64,000 nucleotides of DNA from Niallia taxi. Its GTDB lineage: Bacteria; Bacillota; Bacilli; Bacillales; Cytobacillaceae. The translations under genes were made by a program, and so were the position numbers. Below the pieces are notes generated by a model. It was not told where the DNA came from. It ran no database searches and was given only the letters and a program-made list of their open reading frames with translations. The stretch covers positions 83,087 through 147,086 of the forward strand of contig NZ_RZTZ01000012.1 in NCBI RefSeq assembly GCF_004005475.1. The letters run 5' to 3'. Position 1 is the first letter of the stretch, and every line of letters starts with the position of its first letter. Below are positions 42,199-52,242 of this stretch, piece by piece.

Positions 42199-42798
42199 AT
42201 GAAGATTTATACGAAAACAGGTGATAAAGGCAAGACGAGCATTATTGGCGGAAGAATTGCCAAGGATGACATCAGAGTCGAAGCGTATGGCACAGTGGAT
42301 GAAGCAAATTGCTTTGTCGGACAAGCCATATCCTTGCTGGAGCATGAGACCTTTTTAGATATAAGGGAGGACTTGGAGAAAATTCAGCATGAATTATTTG
42401 ATTGTGGTGGGGATTTAGCAAGCATAATAAAAGATAGGCAATTAAAACTGTCTGAGGAAGCTATTGCTTTTTTAGAAAAGCGTATAGATATGTTAACGGA
42501 AGAAGCGCCGCCGCTTGAACGATTTATTTTACCTGGGGGAACAAACGCTGCTGCAGCCATCCATATTGCCAGAACAGTAACGAGACGGGCAGAAAGATGT
42601 GTAGTTACTTTAATGAGAGAAGAAGAGAGCGTTCCTGATTTGCCATTAAAATACTTAAACCGTTTATCTGATTATTTCTTTGCATTAGCTCGAGTCTTGA
42701 ACTTTCGCAGTGGTGTGCGTGATATTGAATATGTGAGAAGCGCAAAGGTTTTTCATGTAGATAAAGCAATTCGAGGAGAAAAAGGTCCTGATAATTGA
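42199..42798 (+). CDS. PduO-type ATP:cob(I)alamin adenosyltransferase
   Basis: A 199-residue trimeric enzyme like B. subtilis YvqK. The N-terminus KIYTKTGDKGKTSIIGG is the ATP-binding motif, and the later ARTVTRRAERCVV and LKYLNRLSDYFFALAR are the PduO-type signature helices. It adds the 5'-deoxyadenosyl group to corrinoids. As CbiZ acts only on the adenosylated form, having it in the same operon completes the salvage route. It starts one base after the btuD stop. Confidence 0.95.
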   Translation: MKIYTKTGDKGKTSIIGGRIAKDDIRVEAYGTVDEANCFVGQAISLLEHETFLDIREDLEKIQHELFDCGGDLASIIKDRQLKLSEEAIAFLEKRIDMLTEEAPPLERFILPGGTNAAAAIHIARTVTRRAERCVVTLMREEESVPDLPLKYLNRLSDYFFALARVLNFRSGVRDIEYVRSAKVFHVDKAIRGEKGPDN

Positions 42799-43026
42799 GG
42801 TTCATTTAGCTTATAGGATTGACTGTTGATTTTTGAAGAGCATGCCTAAAAAATATTGTGTGAATAAGCTGCATTTTCCTGCCTCTGAACATAAATTATT
42901 ACAAATCATGTAGAAACTTTACAAATTGATAAAAAGGCTAATGCTAGTCCATGATTCCTCTTTTGAAGATAAAGTTCTAGTGGTAGAATAACAAGTGTGT
43001 GTCTTTAAAATATGGAGGTACGAATG

Positions 43027-44097
43027 ATGAAGAAAAAAATTGGTTTATTATACGGTGGAAAATCCGCTGAACATAAAGTTAGTATGCAAACAGCCTTGGC
43101 GGTTATAAAAGCCTTGGATACAGATAAATTTGATATTCATCCTATATACATAACGGAGACGGGTGAATGGATTAAAGGAAATCAGCTAACAGGACCTGTA
43201 GAAACAGTGAAAGAATTAGAGTTTAAAAGACAGGATGGCCATTCTGCGACAGTACTTTCTCCTGACTTGTTCCAAACAAATGACAGCCCTTTGGATGTAA
43301 TCTTCCCATTGCTGCATGGACCAAATGGAGAAGACGGGACTGTTCAAGGTTTGCTTGAGCTTTTGAATCTTCCTTATGTAGGTAATGGTGTACTTGCATC
43401 ATCAGCTGGTATGGATAAGGTTGTCATGAAAAATATTTTTGAAGTAGCTGGATTGAACCAGGTGAAATATACATCCTTCATTAGAAGTGAATGGCAAGGC
43501 GCTAAGGAAGCTGCATACGCTAAAGTAGAAGAGAATCTTGGTTACCCATGCTTTGTTAAACCTGCTAACTTAGGATCAAGTGTGGGTATAAGCAAATGTA
43601 CATCCCGCTCAGAATTGGATGCTGCATTTGAAGAGGCCTTCCAATTCGACCGCAAAATCATTGTGGAAGAAGGCGTCATCGCAAGAGAAATCGAAGTCGG
43701 TGTTCTTGGCAATGACTATCCAGAAGTAACAGTTGCTGGTGAAATTCTGCCAAAAACAGATTTCTATGACTATAAAGCAAAATATGAGGACGGAAATACA
43801 GGCCTAGTTATCCCTGCGGAGGTTTCAGAGCAGGAATATGCAGCCATAAAGGAAGACGCAATAAAAGCATTTAAGGCTTTAGATTGTTCTGGTCTTGTCC
43901 GTGCTGACTTCTTCTTAACGAGTGCAGGAGAGGTGTATATTAACGAAGTAAACACAATGCCTGGGTTTACACCATTCAGTATGTTCCCGCTATTATGGAA
44001 GCATACAGATGTAGAATATGCAGCACTTATTGAAAAGCTTGTAGATTTGGCTTTGGAGAGACACCAGGAAAAACAAAGCATTAAATATACTTTTTAA
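43027..44097 (+). CDS. ddl: D-alanine--D-alanine ligase
   Basis: A 356-residue ATP-grasp enzyme that joins two D-alanines for the peptidoglycan stem. Motifs: [14 protein letters not shown] at the start, [19 protein letters not shown] (serine/substrate loop), ATP-grasp core [16 protein letters not shown] and the metal-binding [15 protein letters not shown]. The start is placed at 43027, 7 bases after GGAGGT; 43024 is also possible. It lies next to murF, the next step of the pathway. Confidence 0.96.
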   Translation: MKKKIGLLYGGKSAEHKVSMQTALAVIKALDTDKFDIHPIYITETGEWIKGNQLTGPVETVKELEFKRQDGHSATVLSPDLFQTNDSPLDVIFPLLHGPNGEDGTVQGLLELLNLPYVGNGVLASSAGMDKVVMKNIFEVAGLNQVKYTSFIRSEWQGAKEAAYAKVEENLGYPCFVKPANLGSSVGISKCTSRSELDAAFEEAFQFDRKIIVEEGVIAREIEVGVLGNDYPEVTVAGEILPKTDFYDYKAKYEDGNTGLVIPAEVSEQEYAAIKEDAIKAFKALDCSGLVRADFFLTSAGEVYINEVNTMPGFTPFSMFPLLWKHTDVEYAALIEKLVDLALERHQEKQSIKYTF

Positions 44098-44136
44098 TGG
44101 GTATAGGCATATTTGAAATAAAATGAGCCAACTCTT

Positions 44137-44172
44137 AAAAAAAGAGGCATCTCTTAATTGCCTCTTTTTTTT
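44137..44172 (+). terminator. Terminator between ddl and murF
   Basis: AAAGAGGCA pairs with TGCCTCTTT around 9 bases, then T run. Despite the functional link, murF is thus separately or partially transcribed. Confidence 0.85.
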
Positions 44173-44218
44173 GGCAATATACTTTAAAAAGCGTACATAA
44201 AAGAAGGAGGAGACTGCT

Positions 44219-45598
44219 ATGATTCGGCGCTCTTTACAACAAGCAGCACATATGATTGGACCAGATGCAACTTTGAGTTCAACTGATATCGGAGAAATTG
44301 TCATTAACGGGGTGACGATTGACTCAAGGAAGATACAAAAAGGCAATCTTTTCATTCCTTTTAAAGGAGATAAGACAGACGGGCACCAATACGTGGAGGC
44401 TGCTATTCAAAACGGAGCAGCTGCATCGTTTTGGCAAAAGGATGTTCCAAATCCGCCTAAGCATTTGCCGCTGATTTTTGTAAGTGACCCACTTGTGAGC
44501 ATCCAGCAGCTTGCGAAAAGTTACCGACATGAATTGGATATAAAGGTTGTCGGCATAACAGGAAGTAATGGAAAGACATCCACAAAGGATATTACGACAA
44601 ATCTGTTGTCACTGAAATATAAAGTCCAGAAAACAGAAGGAAATTATAATAATCATTTAGGTCTTCCGTTGACTGTTTTGAGTTTAGAGGAAGACACAGA
44701 TATTGCTGTGCTGGAAATGGGAATGAGCGGCAGGGGAGAAATTGATTTTTTAACAAGGCTGGCTGAGCCTGATGTTGTTGCCATCACAAATATCGGGGAT
44801 TCCCATTTGCAGGACCTTGGTTCAAGGGAAGGCATTGCAGAAGCAAAAATGGAGATACTTAACGGATTAAAGGAAGGCGGCAGGATTGTTTATTTTGGCG
44901 ATGAACCATTATTAAGCAAAATTCCAAGCTTGAAGAAGGCTGATTCGGAAAGCTGTTCCTTTGGTTTAGAAGATACTAACAGCCTGTATCCATTTGATAT
45001 TGTGGAAAGCAGTACTGGCAGCAAATTTAAAATCAACGCTAGTGAGCAGGAGTTTAGTCTGCCGATATTAGGTAAACATAATATTCTGAACGCGCTGGCA
45101 GGTATGCTAGTAGCAGATTATTTTGATATCAGCTATGAGCAAATGAATGAAGGCTTTGAGAATCTTAAACTGACTAATATGAGAATGGAGCTTGTGGAAG
45201 GGAAGGGCGGTTTGAAGATTATCAATGATGCCTATAATGCCAGTCCTACCAGCATGAGAGCTGCTATTAATGTGCTGCAAAGCTTACCAGGATTCAAATC
45301 TAAGGTGCTTGTTCTTGGAGATATGCTAGAATTGGGTCCAGATGAAGCAATCTTCCATTACAGTATTGGTGAGGCGATAGATGCTGCTGCCATTGATTAT
45401 GTATTTACATTTGGAAAATTGGGCGAGCATATTGCTGAAGGAGCAAAAACGGTACTTGCTGAAAATAGAGTCCGCTCTTTCTTAGACAAAAGTGAGCTTA
45501 TTAAGGAACTGGAAAAGGTTGTTGATGCAGACACAGCCGTCCTTGTAAAAGCTTCAAGAGGAATGAGGCTGGAGGAAGTCGTAAAGGCTCTCCAATAA
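44219..45598 (+). CDS. murF: UDP-MurNAc-tripeptide--D-Ala-D-Ala ligase
   Basis: A 459-residue Mur ligase. N-terminal domain with VTIDSRKIQKGNLFIPFKG, ATP loop GITGSNGKTSTKD, the NNHLGLPLT segment, LEMGMSGRGEI and the C-terminal INDAYNASPTSMRAA and LGDMLELG. It completes the cytoplasmic pentapeptide precursor with D-Ala-D-Ala from Ddl. GGAGGAG precedes the ATG. Confidence 0.97.
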   Translation: MIRRSLQQAAHMIGPDATLSSTDIGEIVINGVTIDSRKIQKGNLFIPFKGDKTDGHQYVEAAIQNGAAASFWQKDVPNPPKHLPLIFVSDPLVSIQQLAKSYRHELDIKVVGITGSNGKTSTKDITTNLLSLKYKVQKTEGNYNNHLGLPLTVLSLEEDTDIAVLEMGMSGRGEIDFLTRLAEPDVVAITNIGDSHLQDLGSREGIAEAKMEILNGLKEGGRIVYFGDEPLLSKIPSLKKADSESCSFGLEDTNSLYPFDIVESSTGSKFKINASEQEFSLPILGKHNILNALAGMLVADYFDISYEQMNEGFENLKLTNMRMELVEGKGGLKIINDAYNASPTSMRAAINVLQSLPGFKSKVLVLGDMLELGPDEAIFHYSIGEAIDAAAIDYVFTFGKLGEHIAEGAKTVLAENRVRSFLDKSELIKELEKVVDADTAVLVKASRGMRLEEVVKALQ

Positions 45599-45626
45599 TC
45601 ATGAAGTTTTCAGTCTAATGGACATC

Positions 45627-45668
45627 AAAGGGAACGAAGAATCTATCTGATTCTGGTTCCCTTTTTTT
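45627..45668 (+). terminator. Terminator after murF
   Basis: AAAGGGAAC pairs with GTTCCCTTT, with an inner AGAATC/GATTCT stem, then a T run. Confidence 0.92.
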
Positions 45669-45753
45669 GAGTTAATAACAAGATAAGGTTGATTAGTGTA
45701 ATTTTTAGCATAATAGTGTAAAATGTAAATAAAAATTATTGGTGGTGTTATCA

Positions 45754-46437
45754 TTGACTGCTTGTCTATGTATTCACGGATTTACTGGAGCTCCAAATGA
45801 GGTGGAGCCGCTGGCTGAGTACCTGCTAGAACATACGGATTGGGAATGTGCCATGCCGGTGTTGCCAGGACACGGTGAACTTTTGCAATTAAAAGGGGTC
45901 TCCTTTAATGAGTGGATTCACTGCGCTGAAAGGGCATTGGAGGAATTGTTAGAAAGACATGAGGAAGTCTATGTGGTTGGCTTTTCAATGGGAGGAATGA
46001 TTGCAAGCTATTTAGCTGCTCGTTATCCTGTAAAAAAACTTGTGCTGTTGAGCGCTGCAGCCTTTTATATTAATCCTAAACAATTAAGGGCAGATATAAT
46101 CAATATGTGCCGAGATCTTTATAACGGAAAATTGTTTGAAAATGAATTGTTTAACCGTTATTCCTATAAAATCAAAACAACGCCTCTTTCTGCCACTATC
46201 CAGTTTAGAAAACTTGTACGACATATTAAGCCACTTCTGGAAAGTGTCACAATTCCAACCTTTATTGCACAAGGTGACAGCGATGGTATAGTGCCTCTAA
46301 AAAGTGCTGATTACTTATATCAAACAATTAAAGCAAAAAAGAAAAAAATTGTTTATATGAAGAATTCTAAGCATTTAATCTGCCATTGTAAGGATAATCA
46401 AGCTCTTTTTTCACAAATATTAAATTTTTTATCTTAA
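45754..46437 (+). CDS. Alpha/beta hydrolase, carboxylesterase-like
   Basis: A 227-residue cytoplasmic hydrolase. Oxyanion HGFTGAP follows the first strand, nucleophile elbow GFSMGG (Ser about residue 82), acid GDSDGIVP and catalytic His in NSKHLICH. It resembles the Est30-type carboxylesterases of Geobacillus. The TTG at 45754 is 6 bases after GGTGGTG. It is followed by its own terminator. Confidence 0.85.
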   Translation: MTACLCIHGFTGAPNEVEPLAEYLLEHTDWECAMPVLPGHGELLQLKGVSFNEWIHCAERALEELLERHEEVYVVGFSMGGMIASYLAARYPVKKLVLLSAAAFYINPKQLRADIINMCRDLYNGKLFENELFNRYSYKIKTTPLSATIQFRKLVRHIKPLLESVTIPTFIAQGDSDGIVPLKSADYLYQTIKAKKKKIVYMKNSKHLICHCKDNQALFSQILNFLS

Positions 46438-46487
46438 TGGAGCTATTTTATTCTGTATCTTAAGTATGTTTACTGCATGAAAAAATG

Positions 46488-46511
46488 ATAGGATTAATAT
46501 CCTATTTTTTT
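46488..46511 (+). terminator. Terminator after the esterase
   Basis: ATAGGAT pairs with ATCCTAT around TAAT, then T7. Confidence 0.85.
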
Positions 46512-46611
46512 GTTGGTTTCCATAAAAATATACTGCTGCAGCTGTTAACAGCAAGCCTTGAGGAGGGTTTTAAAACCGATACAGAAACTTGGCTTTTGAA
46601 CTTCCACATTA

Positions 46612-46640
46612 TTGCAAACCGATATTGTAAGTGATAAGAT
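46612..46640 (+). promoter_or_regulatory. Probable SigA promoter for the cshA leader
   Basis: TTGCAA (46612-46617), a 17-base spacer and TAAGAT (46635-46640). It would give a leader of about 530 bases ahead of cshA, or a separate small RNA. Confidence 0.5.
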
Positions 46641-46710
46641 TATTTTTAAAAGCATTATGAAAAAAGGTTAAATGGATATACTGAAAAAGGCACAATGATT
46701 ATATCGAATA

Positions 46711-46827
46711 AAAAGCAGTCAAATAGAGAGAAATTATCCAGCTTGACGTTCCTTGTTTTGCATCACTTTATATGCGGGCAATATTCACATATCGTGTTCG
46801 AAATTTCTCTGTCTTTGGCTGACTTTT
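46711..46827 (+). ncRNA. Long-range stem region in the cshA leader
   Basis: The sequence 46711-46735 (AAAAGCAGTC then AGAGAGAAATT) pairs with 46802-46827 (AATTTCTCT then TTTGGCTGACTTTT) in an imperfect stem of about 20 pairs enclosing 66 bases. The remaining 737-base stretch 46438-47174 has no gene I can support. This could be a small RNA or a regulatory leader; I do not recognise a known family. Confidence 0.4.
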
Positions 46828-47174
46828 CAGTTGTAGCTAGCTATAAAAATTTATAGAGTCATTTGAAATATTTCTCCTATTTAAATTGGTTGAACAGTAT
46901 CTCATAACTTGAGAAAAAAAGCATATAGCCTCGGAGTTTCTCCTTATTAATTTCAAGTGATGATAATAATCCACAAAAACTTATGCATTCATGAAAAAAT
47001 ATACGTAGTTTAGTGTAATTCATTAACTGTTTGGGGAAAAAACGGATAAAGTGGAGGGTCAAACCATTTATATATGTTTCATTGATGGGGAAAATGGGGT
47101 ACATACAATGGTTATTAATGGGATAGACCATTATACCGTGGATATTTTTAATGACTAGAAGGAGTTTGAATATA

Positions 47175-48668
47175 TTGGTTAAGTTTCAAGATTTAGGGAT
47201 CAGTTCTGCGACGATGAAATCATTAAATAGAATGGGGTTTGAGGAAGCAACTCCTATTCAAGCTGAAACAATTCCTTTGAGCCTTCAAAACAAGGACTTG
47301 ATTGGTCAGGCGCAAACTGGTACTGGAAAAACAGCAGCTTTCGGTGTGCCGTTAGTGGATAAAGTGGATATAAGCAGTGACGTCGTTCAAGGGATTATCA
47401 TTGCGCCAACAAGAGAATTAGCAATACAAGTTTCGGAAGAACTGTATAAAATCGGTTACGGAAAGCGTACGCGAGTATTGTCTATTTTCGGTGGGCAAGA
47501 CATCAATCGTCAAATCCGTGCACTTAAGAAGAACCCGCATATTATTGTAGGTACTCCAGGCCGAATACTTGATCATATCAACAGAAAAACACTTCGATTA
47601 GATAATGTGTCGACTGTTATTTTAGATGAAGCAGATGAAATGCTAAATATGGGATTCATCGATGATATAGAATCAATTCTTTCTAAGATTCCGGAAGAAA
47701 GACAAACATTATTATTCTCTGCTACAATGCCTCCGCAAATCAGAAGAATGGCAGAACGCTTCATGAAGGAGCCACAGGTTGTTAAAGTAAAAGCAAAAGA
47801 AATGACAACTCCGCTTATTGAACAATATTATGTTGAGACACAGGAAAAAACTAAGTTTGACATTCTAACAAGATTATTGGATATACAATCCCCTGAATTG
47901 GCAATCATCTTCGGCCGCACAAAACGCCGTGTTGATGAGCTGTCTGAAGCTTTGAACCTGCGCGGTTATACAGCAGAAGGCATTCATGGTGATTTGAGCC
48001 AAGCGAAGCGTATGTCTGTTTTACGCAAATTTAAAGAAGGTACAATCGATGTTCTTGTAGCTACAGATGTTGCTGCCCGCGGTTTAGATATTTCTGGAGT
48101 TACGCATGTTTACAACTTTGATATCCCGCAAGATCCAGAAAGCTATGTTCACCGTATCGGAAGAACAGGAAGAGCTGGTAAAGAAGGGATGGCAATTACC
48201 TTTATCACATACCGTGAAAGATCATATCTTCAAGTTGTCGAAAAAGTGACAAATAAAAAAATGGAGAAATTGATCCCACCTACTGTTGATCAAGCAATTG
48301 AAGGTCAACAAAAAGCTGTAATGGAAAAAATCATGAATATTATTGATGAAAATAATCTTGATTCTTATAAGTCGACAGCAGACGAATTGTTAAAACAAAA
48401 GGATGCTTCTACTGTTGTAGCTGCTGTCCTTAAAATGCTGACAAAAGAGCCGGATACAACTCCTGTCAGATTGACAGAAGAAAAGCCGCTTCCACAAAGA
48501 CGCGATCGTAAGTTTAATGATCGTAACAGCAGCGGTGGAGGATATAAAGGCAAGAAGAGCTATAGTAACTCAGGCTCTAATTCTAATTCTCGCCAAAGAC
48601 AAGGTTACAGCAATAAAAGATCAGGTCAATCCAGCAGCAGTTATTCTAAATCCAACTCATATAGATAA
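47175..48668 (+). CDS. cshA: DEAD-box RNA helicase
   Basis: A 497-residue helicase. Q motif with [14 protein letters not shown], Walker [21 protein letters not shown] box LDEADEM, SAT, then RecA2 with ARGLDISGV and [10 protein letters not shown]. The C-terminal tail is Arg/Ser/Gly/Asn rich, an RNA-binding tail. CshA helps RNA turnover with the degradosome, ribosome assembly and cold growth. The TTG at 47175, 10 bases after a GAAGGAG site, matches the start of B. subtilis CshA; the ATG at 47151 precedes the site. Long leader upstream. Confidence 0.95.
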   Translation: MVKFQDLGISSATMKSLNRMGFEEATPIQAETIPLSLQNKDLIGQAQTGTGKTAAFGVPLVDKVDISSDVVQGIIIAPTRELAIQVSEELYKIGYGKRTRVLSIFGGQDINRQIRALKKNPHIIVGTPGRILDHINRKTLRLDNVSTVILDEADEMLNMGFIDDIESILSKIPEERQTLLFSATMPPQIRRMAERFMKEPQVVKVKAKEMTTPLIEQYYVETQEKTKFDILTRLLDIQSPELAIIFGRTKRRVDELSEALNLRGYTAEGIHGDLSQAKRMSVLRKFKEGTIDVLVATDVAARGLDISGVTHVYNFDIPQDPESYVHRIGRTGRAGKEGMAITFITYRERSYLQVVEKVTNKKMEKLIPPTVDQAIEGQQKAVMEKIMNIIDENNLDSYKSTADELLKQKDASTVVAAVLKMLTKEPDTTPVRLTEEKPLPQRRDRKFNDRNSSGGGYKGKKSYSNSGSNSNSRQRQGYSNKRSGQSSSSYSKSNSYR

Positions 48669-48675
48669 TAGAATT

Positions 48676-48708
48676 CCCCCTATGAAGGCTTTTTCATAGG
48701 GGGTTTTT
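48676..48708 (+). terminator. Terminator after cshA
   Basis: CCCCCTATGAA pairs with TTCATAGGGGG, then T5. Confidence 0.93.
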
Positions 48709-48763
48709 ATGTTTTTTCTGGTGCATACTAAGTAAAAGGCTTATGAGGAAGGGTGTTAGCCAA

Positions 48764-49729
48764 TTGACTATATTTAAATTAGGGTATGTGGCAATGAGTC
48801 AAAATCTGCAAAATGCATCTCCATCTCAAACAATGACATATAAACAATTTTCTCAGATTGCAAATAGGGAGGCTGCTATCCGAAAGCTTGAAAGAATTTC
48901 TATAAGTAATTTAGAAAATTGCTTAAGGCTTTTAAAGCATAATACAGGTAATGATATTCATTTCTTCCGATTCAGCTCTAAGTTAATTCCCTTAGCGAAC
49001 CATCCAGAGCTTCAGGGCTGGAACTTTATGCGTCCGTTAAAGGAAAATTTATTGATGTTGGGAGAGTGGGTGAAAAAGCATTCCATGCGGGTAGATTTTC
49101 ATCCAGATCACTTTGTTGTTTTGAACAATGCAAATGCAGATATTTTGAAAGCCTCTCTTAAAACCCTGTCTGTTCATGAGCGGCTGCTTAAGGGGATGAA
49201 AATTGATACAGAACACAGATGTGTGCTACATGTCGGAGGAGCGCATGATGATAAGGAAGGAGCTCTTGAGCAGTTTATTACCAATTGGGGATTTGTTCCT
49301 GAAAAGCTGCAAAGAATGATTATCCTAGAAAATGATGATACTACCTTTACTGTCAATGACACTCTGTATTTATGTGAAAAACTGGGAGTACCGTTTGTAT
49401 TTGATTTACATCATCATCTTGCTAATAATGAGGACAATCAATGGGAGGAGCAATGGCCAAGGATGACTGCTACTTGGGAGAACTCTCCGCTGCCGCTAAA
49501 GATGCATATTTCGAGTCCGCGCTCTGAAACAGAATTTCGGGCACATGCTGAATATATAGATGTGGATATGTTTATGCGGTTTTTGGAGACTGTAAATGGT
49601 ACACTGCCGGAAATTCATTGCATGATAGAAGCAAAAGCGAAGGACAATGCCCTTTTTCAGTTAGCAAAAGACCTCCAAAAAACAGGGAGGGCGGAATTTA
49701 ACGACCAATCAACCTTTACCTTAAAGTAA
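48764..49729 (+). CDS. uvsE: UV DNA damage endonuclease (UvdE/UvsE family)
   Basis: A 321-residue TIM-barrel metal endonuclease that nicks DNA 5' of UV photoproducts and other lesions. Signatures: LGYVAMSQNLQNASPSQ, FFRFSSKLIPLANHP, RVDFHPDHF, LENDDTTFTV and FVFDLHHHLANN with metal-binding His/Glu residues, close to YwjD/UvsE. The TTG at 48764, 8 bases after AAGGGTG, is preferred to an ATG at 48743 that precedes that site. In B. subtilis this position holds other genes (ydbS-ydbT), so it is a local insertion or rearrangement. Confidence 0.92.
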   Translation: MTIFKLGYVAMSQNLQNASPSQTMTYKQFSQIANREAAIRKLERISISNLENCLRLLKHNTGNDIHFFRFSSKLIPLANHPELQGWNFMRPLKENLLMLGEWVKKHSMRVDFHPDHFVVLNNANADILKASLKTLSVHERLLKGMKIDTEHRCVLHVGGAHDDKEGALEQFITNWGFVPEKLQRMIILENDDTTFTVNDTLYLCEKLGVPFVFDLHHHLANNEDNQWEEQWPRMTATWENSPLPLKMHISSPRSETEFRAHAEYIDVDMFMRFLETVNGTLPEIHCMIEAKAKDNALFQLAKDLQKTGRAEFNDQSTFTLK

Positions 49730-49774
49730 GGGCAGAGTACTGGTTACATAAGAAAAAGGGCAATGCATTTATAG

Positions 49775-50497
49775 TTAACGGAAAAGGCCAATTAAAGCAA
49801 GTGCTATAATAATTGCCCAAATCGTCAGCGTCTTTGCTGGCGGTTTTCTGTTTGAACGAATTCTTCCCCTCAATTGCAGAAACTCTTCCTTATAAGAAGG
49901 GATGATTTTTTTTCCCTTTGCTTCTAACAGGCTTCCTGCTGCGACTCCGAATAAGAAGCCAAATAGATGGGCGCCAATATTGATATTGGGCTGGATAAAG
50001 GTCATAATCAAGCTCAATGCGGCAATTGTTCCGATTACTTGTGAATTATTCCTTGATATAATATCCTTGCGGAATACTATTAAAGCAATATAGTAGCCGA
50101 ACATGCCGAAAATGCTGCCGCTTGCCCCGAGATGGGAAAAGGTCAGCGGTTCTGTTACAAGAGTAGCGATATTAGCCAGAATACCTGTGAACAAATATAC
50201 TGCCAGAAACTTCGGTTTACCGAGGGCACGCTCTAGAGCTGGTCCAAAAAGAAAGATACTGAAGCAGTTAAATAAAAAATGGGAAAAGCCGGTATGAAGA
50301 AAGATTGGTGTAATCAGTCTCCACCATTCACCTTGCACAATATAGAGATTCACACCAACCATTGATTCTGTAATAAGCTGATTCGGCAAAACAGGTAGAA
50401 ATGTTGCTAAGTATACAAGCAAGTTAACCAGCAGGATAAGAGACACAATAGGATAGAAAGTAATATACTCTTTAAAGCTTTCTCTTCTTGTAAACAA
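49775..50497 (-). CDS. Rhomboid family intramembrane serine protease
   Basis: A 240-residue six-helix membrane protein like B. subtilis YdcA. Catalytic Ser is in GASGSIFGM and catalytic His in NIGAHLFGF, preceded by the HTGFSHFLFNC helix, the L1 loop with WWRLITP. It cleaves helices of other membrane proteins; substrates are unknown. Divergent from acpS, the same arrangement as in B. subtilis. Confidence 0.93.
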   Translation of the reverse strand: MFTRRESFKEYITFYPIVSLILLVNLLVYLATFLPVLPNQLITESMVGVNLYIVQGEWWRLITPIFLHTGFSHFLFNCFSIFLFGPALERALGKPKFLAVYLFTGILANIATLVTEPLTFSHLGASGSIFGMFGYYIALIVFRKDIISRNNSQVIGTIAALSLIMTFIQPNINIGAHLFGFLFGVAAGSLLEAKGKKIIPSYKEEFLQLRGRIRSNRKPPAKTLTIWAIIIALALIGLFR

Positions 50498-50596
50498 TAA
50501 AAAACCTCCTTTTTACTTAGTTTCATAATAGCTAATGGCCAGGGTAAGATACAAATAATTTATGCAAGAAAAAAGAATTTAGAAGGATGTGTCCTG

Positions 50597-50947
50597 ATGA
50601 TAAAGGGGATAGGGATAGATATAGTGGAATTAAACAGAATAGGAGAGCTGCTCGAACGGAAGCCGCACTTTGCTGACAGAATATTAACAGAACGAGAATT
50701 GGAAAAATATGAAAAATTACAAAGGAAAAGAAAGCTAGAGTTTTTGGCTGGAAGATTTGCGGCAAAGGAGGCTTTTTCAAAAGCAGTTGGAACTGGCATT
50801 GGCAAAGGGCTTAGTTTTCTAGATATAGAAGTTGGACAAGATGAGAAAGGTAAGCCTTATATAAACAAGCCTTATGCGGACGGTGTTCACCTTTCTATTA
50901 CACATAGCAGTAATTATGCATTTGCCCAAGTGGTGATAGAAGAATAA
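50597..50947 (+). CDS. acpS: Holo-[acyl-carrier-protein] synthase
   Basis: A 116-residue trimeric phosphopantetheinyl transferase. Motifs [12 protein letters not shown] and [19 protein letters not shown] contain the metal-binding Asp and Glu. It transfers 4'-phosphopantetheine from CoA to the acyl carrier protein for fatty acid synthesis. Confidence 0.96.
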   Translation: MIKGIGIDIVELNRIGELLERKPHFADRILTERELEKYEKLQRKRKLEFLAGRFAAKEAFSKAVGTGIGKGLSFLDIEVGQDEKGKPYINKPYADGVHLSITHSSNYAFAQVVIEE

Positions 50948-51086
50948 AAAATGAAGAGCTTGTTTCTGTTGGTTAAGCATAATCCCTTAGGTTGTCTCAT
51001 ATATTCATAGAGCAATAGGAGACGAGTTCAGCAATTTTAGGCTTGTTTTCCTTAATCGATGAAATGAGAATAAGGGAGTTGAAAAG

Positions 51087-52097
51087 ATGAACAAGAAGTT
51101 ATGGTTGCTATTTGTGGGGCTAGCGGTCATGGTAATGTTAACTGCCTGTGGAACAAAATCTAAGGAAGATGTCCTGAAGGATCTGGACGAGAAGGTTGCC
51201 ACAAAAGGTTATAAGGCAGATGCTGAAATGACCTTGCAAATGGGGACAGAGCCTCAAACCTATGATGTTCAAATCTGGCATAAGGATCCCTCGTATTACA
51301 GGGTGAACTTAAAAAATGCGAAAAAAGATCAAAGCCAGATGATCTTAAGAAATGATGAAGGCGTGTACGTGTTAACGCCGGCATTAAATAAAAGCTTCAA
51401 GTTTCAAAGTGATTGGCCAGAAAACAGCAGCCAAGCATATCTTTATGAGTCCTTAGTGAAGGATATTGAGGAAGACAAGGATGCTAAATTCTCCTCTACA
51501 GATAAATATTATGTATTCGAAACAAAGACAAGATATCAAAACAATAAGATGCTTCCTACACAGGAAATTACTTTAAATAAAAAGGATCTTTCACCTGTCA
51601 GTGTGAAGGTAAAGGATACAGATGGGAAAGCACTTGTCACTGTCAAATTCTCCAACGTGAAATTTGACGTTAACTTTGACAAAGCTGATTTTGATTTGCA
51701 GAAGAGCATGACTGCAGCAAAGCTTGCAGTACCTGTAATGGCTGAAGTGGATGGAGATGATTCATTCTCTGTCAAATATCCAGAAACTTTACTTGGAGCA
51801 AGCCTTGTAGAGGAGAAAAAGGTCGCAACTGAAGATGGAGAACGGATAGTATTGACGTATGACGGACAAAAATCATACACCATTATTCAAGAAAAAGCAG
51901 AAGTAGCACCAGCAACTGCAGGACCAATTAATATGACAGGAAATCCTGTTGATTTAGGTTTTGCAATCGGCGCGCTTTCCAATAATAAACTCTCTTGGAC
52001 TTATGAAGGGGTAGATTATATTATCGCTTCGACAGAGCTAGAAGAGGCTGAAATGGCCGAAATAGCACGTTCAGTACAAGGAGAAGCAATTAAATAA
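51087..52097 (+). CDS. ydcC: LolA-like outer-surface lipoprotein (YdcC/GerS-related)
   Basis: A 336-residue lipoprotein with lipobox LTACGT (Cys at about residue 21). The body is an incomplete beta-barrel of the LolA/LppX type (YKADAEMTLQMGTEPQTYDVQIWHKDPSYYRV). Relatives are predicted lipid or lipoprotein carriers, and GerS in spores. The position between acpS and alr matches B. subtilis ydcC. Terminator follows. Confidence 0.88.
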   Translation: MNKKLWLLFVGLAVMVMLTACGTKSKEDVLKDLDEKVATKGYKADAEMTLQMGTEPQTYDVQIWHKDPSYYRVNLKNAKKDQSQMILRNDEGVYVLTPALNKSFKFQSDWPENSSQAYLYESLVKDIEEDKDAKFSSTDKYYVFETKTRYQNNKMLPTQEITLNKKDLSPVSVKVKDTDGKALVTVKFSNVKFDVNFDKADFDLQKSMTAAKLAVPVMAEVDGDDSFSVKYPETLLGASLVEEKKVATEDGERIVLTYDGQKSYTIIQEKAEVAPATAGPINMTGNPVDLGFAIGALSNNKLSWTYEGVDYIIASTELEEAEMAEIARSVQGEAIK

Positions 52098-52098
52098 G

Positions 52099-52137
52099 AA
52101 AAAACAGCCGAGTGGGTACCACACTCGGCTGTTTTTT
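52099..52137 (+). terminator. Terminator after ydcC
   Basis: AAAACAGCCGAGTG pairs with CACTCGGCTGTTTT around 7 bases, then T's. Confidence 0.95.
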
Positions 52138-52242
52138 CGTTACGTCTGGTCTATTCTATTGTTGATTTATTGACAAGCAAAACTAACAATAGAATAATTA
52201 ATTATCATACTTCGTGTTAAGAGAGAAGGAAGGTCAGCATTG

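Noticed and set aside
46877..47131. 84-codon minus-strand frame in the cshA leader
   Set aside because: No ribosome binding site, unlikely composition, and it overlaps the likely leader transcript.
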